From the NCBI GenBank assembly GCA_015680685.1, contig MNCI01025159.1:40448-104447 (forward strand): 64,000 bases of DNA, in the 5' to 3' direction. The notes below the pieces were generated by a model. It had not been told where the DNA came from and ran no database searches. It saw only the letters and a list, made by a program, of their open reading frames with translations. This document shows positions 58,271 to 64,000 of the stretch, one piece after another. Within the stretch, counting starts at the first letter, position 1. Each line of letters opens with the position of its first letter. Made by a program: the position numbers and the translations under genes. This DNA comes from Gnetum montanum. Its lineage: Eukaryota; Streptophyta; Gnetopsida; Gnetales; Gnetaceae.

Positions 58271-58379
58271 TACCTTATAAAGGTGTCCATTAATTTCCAT
58301 AAAATATTTAGCTTGGTGAAGAAGTTGTTTCTTTTTAACATCTAGCCCTTATGGTGTTTCTTATGTGAGAAGATAGGTA

Positions 58380-58850
58380 AGAATGCTACTATATCAATTT
58401 GTATATATGGTTAATTGATTGTTTATTACACCTGCAAAGAGTTCATCAGGGAAGTGGTTAGAAATTGGATATTTGTCCTCTTTGTTGTCCCCTCGTAATT
58501 GAGTTAAATTATTAGCAACAACATTCTTGGTGCCTTTACAATCAATCATCATAAGATTTAACTCTTGTAAGATCATGAGCCATTTTATGATGCGAGGGCT
58601 CACCATTGGTTTATTCATTAGGAACCATATTTCACTATGATCCATGTGTACAAATATCTTATAGCCCAATACATAGTGCCTAAATGTTTCTAGTGAAAAC
58701 ACTACATCCATTAACTCTTTTTCTATTGTGGTGTAGTTGAGTTGTGCACTAGAAATATTTTAACTTACACAGTGAATGTAATAGGGATTTTTTTTGCCAT
58801 CTAACTATGTCAGTATGGCTCCTTAAGAAAAATTAGATGCATTAGACATT
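58380..58850 (-). pseudogene. RNase H of element G
   Basis: The frame 58711-58394 holds MDVVFSLETFRHYVLGYKIF, the Asp region VHMDHS, PRIIKWLMILQELNL, and VVANNLTQL, where active copies have VADHLSRL. The last catalytic Asp is Asn. Upstream codons to about 58850 are broken. Confidence 0.83.
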
Positions 58851-59960
58851 ATATGGAATGGTCTGAATTAGTTAAGAACTTGTAGAATGGGTATTTCTAT
58901 GAGCTTCTATCTCAAGGTTTGGAAAGCTAGCTCACATTCCCTAGTCCATTCAAAGGGTACATCCTTCTTTGTTAATTCTACTAATGGTTTTTCAACCTTC
59001 AAAAAGTTCTCGATGAAGCATCTATAATAGCCAATATGTCCAAGGAATGATCATACTTCTTTTATGATTTTAGGTTGATGAGTGATTCCTTTGATGACTT
59101 TAATTTTTTCAAGATCTACCTCCATATCTGTTTGTGAAATTTTATGCCCTAATACAATGCCCTCTTGAAGCATTAATTTTCTTTTCTACCAATTGGGACT
59201 TAGGTTGGTTTCTACACATCATTTCATTACTTGCTCTAATTGGTCCAATTCTTGTTTAAATTCCACTCCATAGGTGGAAAAATCATCCATAAAAACGTCC
59301 ACACCATTCCATATTTGCTGCTGAAATATACATAGAACTAGACATGAAATGTCGCTGAGGCATTGCACAAGCCAAACGACATCTGCCTATATGCAAATGT
59401 TCCCCAAGGACTTGTGAATGTAGTTTTGGCTTGGTCTTCTGGTGCTATTTGAATTTGATTGTATCCACTGTAACCATCCCAAAAACCATAATAGTAATGC
59501 CCTACAATGGTATTTGAGACTTGGTCAATGAATTGCAATGGAAAATGGTCTTTAAATGTTACCATGTTTAGTAGCCTAAAGTCTATACACACCCTTCATT
59601 TACCTCACTTTTTAGGCACAATGACTAATGCATTAACCCATTCGCTATCAACAGTAGGGTAGATAAAGCCAACTTTTAGAAGTTATTTAGTTTCTTCTTT
59701 AACCACTTGCTTAAGCTTTGGGTTCAGTCACCTTTGTAGTTGTCATTGAGGCTTCATGGAGGGGTCTGTAAATTCTATGTTGGCATATCCTAGGATCTAT
59801 TTTAGTTAATTCAGGATATGACCAAACAAAAGCTTTCAACCATTTATTTACCATCTTCAACAATATTTCTTTTTGTTTAGGAGTGAGCTTACAATTACTG
59901 ATTACTGGTTTTCCATTCTTAAGAAATGTGTATTCCATACTTGTGGGCAATGGTTTTAAC
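58851..59960 (-). pseudogene. Reverse transcriptase of element G
   Basis: Leader with VWSYPELTKIDPRICQHRIY (59950-59711). Palm: MCIDFRLLNMVTFKDHFPLQ, FWDGYSGYNQIQIAPEDQAK, TFTSPWGTFAYRQMSFGLCN (59592-59338). The catalytic box reads VFMDDF near 59290, so both Asp are kept. ILGHKIS-type and HIGYYRCFIENF segments follow to about 58970. Sequence is closest in style to Athila RT. It is interrupted by stops after about 59340. Confidence 0.9.
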
Positions 59961-60159
59961 TCAAGGGACTCTTACTTAAACTCATCAAGAATTTCCAACT
60001 TTCACCAGTTGATATTTTCGATGTCAAGACTTGGAGCTGGCGATGGACTTGCGCTAATGTATCTATGCTATCGATATAGGCACAATTCATGCTCTTATTT
60101 GGTTCCATGCATAGAGTTGAATTGCTCTTTTGGTGAGTTGTCAACCATTAGGTGCCTTC

Positions 60160-60700
60160 CTATCTTATGGATGCTACATACAGGCATCTTTGTATGTCAG
60201 TTATTTGTGCACATTGGTTGCATGCAGGCAATGTTAAATGTTGTACAAACCAGGACTTTTGCACGTAGTTACACCTTATGTTACTGTATGCGATGCATGG
60301 AACTTTATTCTTCTTGAGCTTTCCAAACATATTTTCTTTTAATATTTTTAGTGAAAGATCATGTATTCCTAGGCATGCATCAATCGTGGTTAGCCATGCT
60401 CTTCCCATTATGAGTGGGAAGTCCCCCTTATAGTTGTTGACTTGAATCACTAGGAAATCAACTAGATATGACCACCCATAAATAGTTGTGACAATTGCCT
60501 TCACTAGTCCTAATGGGATAGTGATGGACTAGTTGGCCAACTCTAAATGAATGTTACTCTTTTTTAGTAGAGGCAGGCTCCAGCTTTGTATATTTCTTGA
60601 GAGATCAAGTTAACACCGGAACTTGAATCCAAAAGAGCTTTGCAAAGCTCATTCCCAGAAATTAGTACATAGATAAGAGGACTTCTAGGATCAGAGAATT
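60160..60700 (-). pseudogene. Aspartic protease of element G
   Basis: Active-site region LLDSSSGVNLIS lies near 60640-60605 (usual LLDxGAxxN). Downstream, GWSYLVDFLVIQVNNYKGDF and PLIMGRAWLTTIDACLGIHD (about 60480-60360) give the flap and the closing motif typical of Athila. The Gly of the D-[ST]-G triad is changed. Confidence 0.82.
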
Positions 60701-63287
60701 TCCTAGGAAGATGGCCAACTTTGATTTAATTAATGATAACATGAGTTAACATGATAGTATGCGTTGAGTGTGGTTTTTGGTTCAAAGGAAGCTCTAAAGA
60801 TTCAAATGGTGGTGAGGCAGTTGAAGAATTAGCCACTTGTGGTTCTAAGATCTTGCTTGGATTGTTGGTTCTAAAGAAAGGTCTTTTATTTTATTGGTTT
60901 TTTGAACCAATAGTAGGTTGAGAATTGATAGCCCTTGTTGCATTACATTGCTATGGCTGGGTAGGAAGATTGCCTTGCATAGTTGGAGTAGGTGGTAATG
61001 AAGCTAAGCATGGAAGAGGTGTAGTTGGATGAGAAGGATAGTACGTATGTGAAACATCACTCCTAGGAGAAGGATTTCTATAGTACTCGTGAATTTAGTG
61101 GTGAGGCTGAGGAGAAATGTGACTAGTAGAGTCATGTGGAGAGATTGACTGCTAAACATAATACCTATATAGGTTAGGTTGATGGTAAGGATGTTGTTGA
61201 TGTGGTAGTGGAATCCCCCATGATTCTGGGTATTGCCACTATTTATATTATTCATTTAGTTGTGGTCGGGTTCTAGTCAGATAATATGTCAAGGGTTGGT
61301 AGAATTGCCTTAGGTTACCTTGAGGATAAGGTAACCTTCAAGGTTCTTACTATCTATTTAATCATGGGTTTAGTGCATACACCTGAGACTCTTACAAATG
61401 TGACACTACTAGGCAACATCCTTTAGGCTGGTCATATTAACATATCTTACATTCGCCATCATTGTCTATGTCTAAATCCACAACCTCTTCAATGAAGGCA
61501 ACTTTGCCCTTACCCATGTTATGTGCATACTCAGCTTCTTTCTTTTTCCTTCTCTCTTGGTCACTACTATGTCCCCTAGACTCCTCTGCTATTTTTAGAA
61601 TAGTTTGAAATCTATCATCTAAGGATTTTCACATTTGGTCTACCTTTGTTGAAACTTTTGATGCAATTTTTTGAATGGAAAAGGTCTTTTTATTCACCAT
61701 CTTCTTAAGTGGTGACTCTTCTTCATCTTCAAAAACTCTAATTTTCTTCTTTCAAAGGAAAGGATCTCTTTTGTACTCCTTTGCACTTTCTCTTTTCCTT
61801 AACTTGCCTTCCTCCTTGGCAACTTGCTCCAAAAATCTTTGTATTTTTTGGGCTCTGAGCTAAAATAGCCTTCCTTGGGCATAAGTCCCAAGGGTTCTTC
61901 ACATTTTATACCTAAGCCCATCTATGAGATGGCGCAGTTGTTCCTTTTGTGAGTAATCATGGCCAGGGAAATGATGTAATAAGGTATAATATTGGCCCAT
62001 GGTAGCATCCAAGGGTTCAAGTCCTCCTTGTATCCATCCTTGGATTTTCTTACATAGGTTGGACACTTGGGAGTACTTTTGATACTTATCATTGAATAGC
62101 TCTAACATGGTACTCCATTGACATATGGATTCCAATTCTAAGGACTGGTACTAGCTTTCTGCTTCCTTGATCAGTGTCCATGGAAACAATCTTAGTTTTT
62201 GCCACTCATTTTCTATGTTTTGCAAGGCACATGCATCTTGGAATGCTTGTAAATGGTTTTGAGGATCAACATTGTATCCCCCTTCAAATCGTGGGATATT
62301 ATTCATGTCCAGTCTTTTGATCCTACTATCGTTTGAGTGCCTTGTTGGAATTCTAGCATCCTTTGATATATCTAACATACTTTAGGTCACAAATAGGGGT
62401 TCATCATGATCATGTTATCTATGGCATCTATGATGCCTATGTTGTTCCCTACTCTCCCTTCTTTCATGATGTGTCTCTTTGGACTACCCTCATCCCCTTT
62501 TTCAACTATTTTTTCTATGATCTCTATTTTGCTTACCCTTAACCTCATTGTCTCTCCCTTTGTGACTACATTTAGATCCTGAAGGAGAGGGGGAAGGAGA
62601 TGATGAAGGTGAAGAGGAAGAAGAACTTGCACCATGATGGTGCCTATCATCTTCTCTTCAGTGTTCACGACCTCGGTCACGGTCACAATCCAAATGTCCA
62701 TCATTGTCATGTGTTCGTGTTCCTTTTCTAAACTCTTTTTATCCATTGGCATTAGAACCTGAATTATGAATAGTTGAGTGAAGATTTTGATACACAACTC
62801 CTTGACCAAAGTCAACGAGAGGAACATCATTCTGTGGAAAACCTCCTGAGATAGGTTCACCACCCTTGTTTTGACTTAGGACATACAGGACATCCTGAGA
62901 TCAATTTTCCTTCATAGATTTGTGTTGTCTCTCCTGTTGTAGGTTCCTTTGATGTTGTGCCTCTGTGGGCCAATAATCCCTCACATCTTGTTCATGCATA
63001 ATGTACTCCAATTGTAAGTGATGCATACTAATTGGTGTGAGAGCATGAAAAGGCATGCTTGAGATTGAGCAATTGGCAGGTAACACTATGTTACCTTCTA
63101 AATCATGTCAATATAGTTGTTCATCCTGGTGGAGGATAAAGGTAAAGTCTAGTATATACTCATCAGGATGAATGTATACCAAGTGAAATTGTTGGGGTAC
63201 TGATAGATTATCCTATACACTCTACCTATGATTGTTCATGGTGTCAGACCTAGGTGGTGAAGCACTCTCATAAGAAGAAGGAGACAT
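60701..63287 (-). pseudogene. Gag of element G
   Basis: The likely start is the ATG at 63287 (MSPSSYESASPPRSD). An Arg/Asp/His-rich part near 62700-62640 is followed by IPRFEGGYNVDPQNHLQAFQ and NEWQKLRLFPWTL (62300-62170), then LFNDKYQKYSQVSNLCKKIQ and YTLLHHFPGHDY (62100-61960). A zinc-knuckle remnant with CKIC and a further Cys lies near 61450-61400. These are standard Athila gag landmarks. A Gln/His/Pro-rich region follows to protease. Confidence 0.85.
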
Positions 63288-63406
63288 GAATGATTATTGA
63301 GTGTGCAATACTCTCTTTTTCTATCGTTGTAGGATAACTAACCCTAAGGGTTTGTTCCAATGATGGAAGGATTTCCTAAGTTCTAATTAGTGCACAAACA
63401 ACAAAA

Positions 63407-63424
63407 TCCCTAGCAATGGTGCCA
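63407..63424 (-). other. Primer-binding site of element G
   Basis: The minus strand reads TGGcaccattgctaggga, close to the Athila-type site TGGCGCCGTTGCCGGGGA complementary to tRNA-Asp. Confidence 0.85.
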
Positions 63425-63425
63425 A

Positions 63426-64000
63426 TGATGAGTGGTGAGATACGCCTACATCCAACCATATGAATATGAGCATTCATATGTGATCCAGTTAAAATCCAAG
63501 GATTAAGTGCTTATGTGCTTACATAGAACAAGGCTGGGTTATGAGATCATTATCTTCCCAAGCTTACATGTAAGGCATAATTGTATGGTTAAGTAAACTT
63601 GAGGTATATCACTTTTATGCTTTTTATGTTTTATGTTCTTGGTGCTTAAGAAAGGGGGAAATGAAATAATTTAGTAACTAATTTGATTTAACTAATGAAC
63701 TATGCTGTAACTTGTCCTAACACTAGCATCCTAAACACATCCTAAATCAGTGTAACACTACTGGGATTACCATACGCTAGTCATTACTGTGTTACCAACT
63801 GTTGCACGTATGCTTGAAGTGGTTGTGCTAAGTGTGCTAATTCATTGATAAATAACAACTCAATAAAAATAACATCAATTAACTATTAAAATCATCGAAT
63901 AATAGTAAATAACATGAAATTCGATAATTAAGCTATTTTGAATATTGCAAGTTTTATCATAAAGTTCATCTTTATTTTCAGTCACAAGGCATGCTCATGT
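63426..64000 (-). repeat. 5' LTR of element G (partial)
   Basis: Matches 54359-54933, including attgtatggttaagtaaact and atgaaataatttagtaacta. It runs off the window. Confidence 0.9.

Larger units (their letters stand above)
54359..64000 (-). mobile_element. Element G: Athila-lineage Ty3/gypsy retrotransposon, 5' LTR cut by window edge
   Basis: The direct repeat 54359-54933 and 63426-64000 gives the two LTRs. Just inside the right one is the classical Athila primer site (rc of tccctagcaatggtgcca, like tRNA-Asp). Gag, protease, RT, RNase H and integrase follow on the minus strand. There is a single RNase H, unlike A and B. It sits inside the right LTR of F. All frames are broken. Confidence 0.9.

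Noticed and set aside
1-64000. Host protein-coding genes, tRNA or rRNA genes
   Set aside because: All recognisable protein motifs belong to LTR retroelements, apart from the antisense gene of unknown identity. No cloverleaf or rRNA signature was noticed by eye.

Overview
This window is plant nuclear DNA made almost entirely of old, nested LTR retrotransposons of the Ty3/gypsy order. I see no host gene, tRNA or rRNA gene. Nearly every coding block is broken by stops and frameshifts, and many of the stops look like CAA/CAG/TGG codons lost to C-to-T change. LTR pairs of the same element differ by roughly 15-20 percent by eye. Old, very large, densely nested elements of the Tat and Athila lineages suggest a large seed-plant genome. 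A gymnosperm is my best guess, but the sequence does not prove it.

Layout. (A) 1-18027, minus strand: a ~18 kb Tat-lineage element with gag, protease, RT, two RNase H domains and integrase. Its 3' LTR is cut by the window edge. (E) 18028-20494, minus: a pol fragment of a related element, lying on the right flank of A. (B) 20495-31080, minus: a second Tat element with intact LTR pair positions, a damaged pol and a ~189 bp tandem array where gag C-terminus and protease should be. 31081-31703: unassigned. (C) 31704-39912, plus: an element of the same family carrying gag and protease only. 39913-42422: AT-rich sequence ending like a chromovirus LTR. (D) 42423 to about 50700, minus: a Tat element with gag and protease but no pol. 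(F) 52458-54358, minus: a tiny non-coding element using the same primer site. (G) 54359 to beyond 64000, minus: an Athila-type element with gag, protease, RT, RNase H and integrase, inserted in the right LTR of F.

A, B, C, D and F share one primer-binding-site type (TGGcactagaaggagggcc). Their LTRs and untranslated regions carry families of short palindromic repeats. G uses the classical Athila site resembling the 3' end of tRNA-Asp.

The most interesting feature is a multi-exon gene on the strand opposite to the retroelement, located between protease and RT. It is present in A (about 7640-11645) and in D (about 42955-45830). Protein motifs, intron positions and the final short exon agree between the two copies, although the DNA has diverged strongly. 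I recognise no known domain in it. Short GGTC/GACC-type hairpin repeats flank it in A, lie on one side in D, and recur in B and C.
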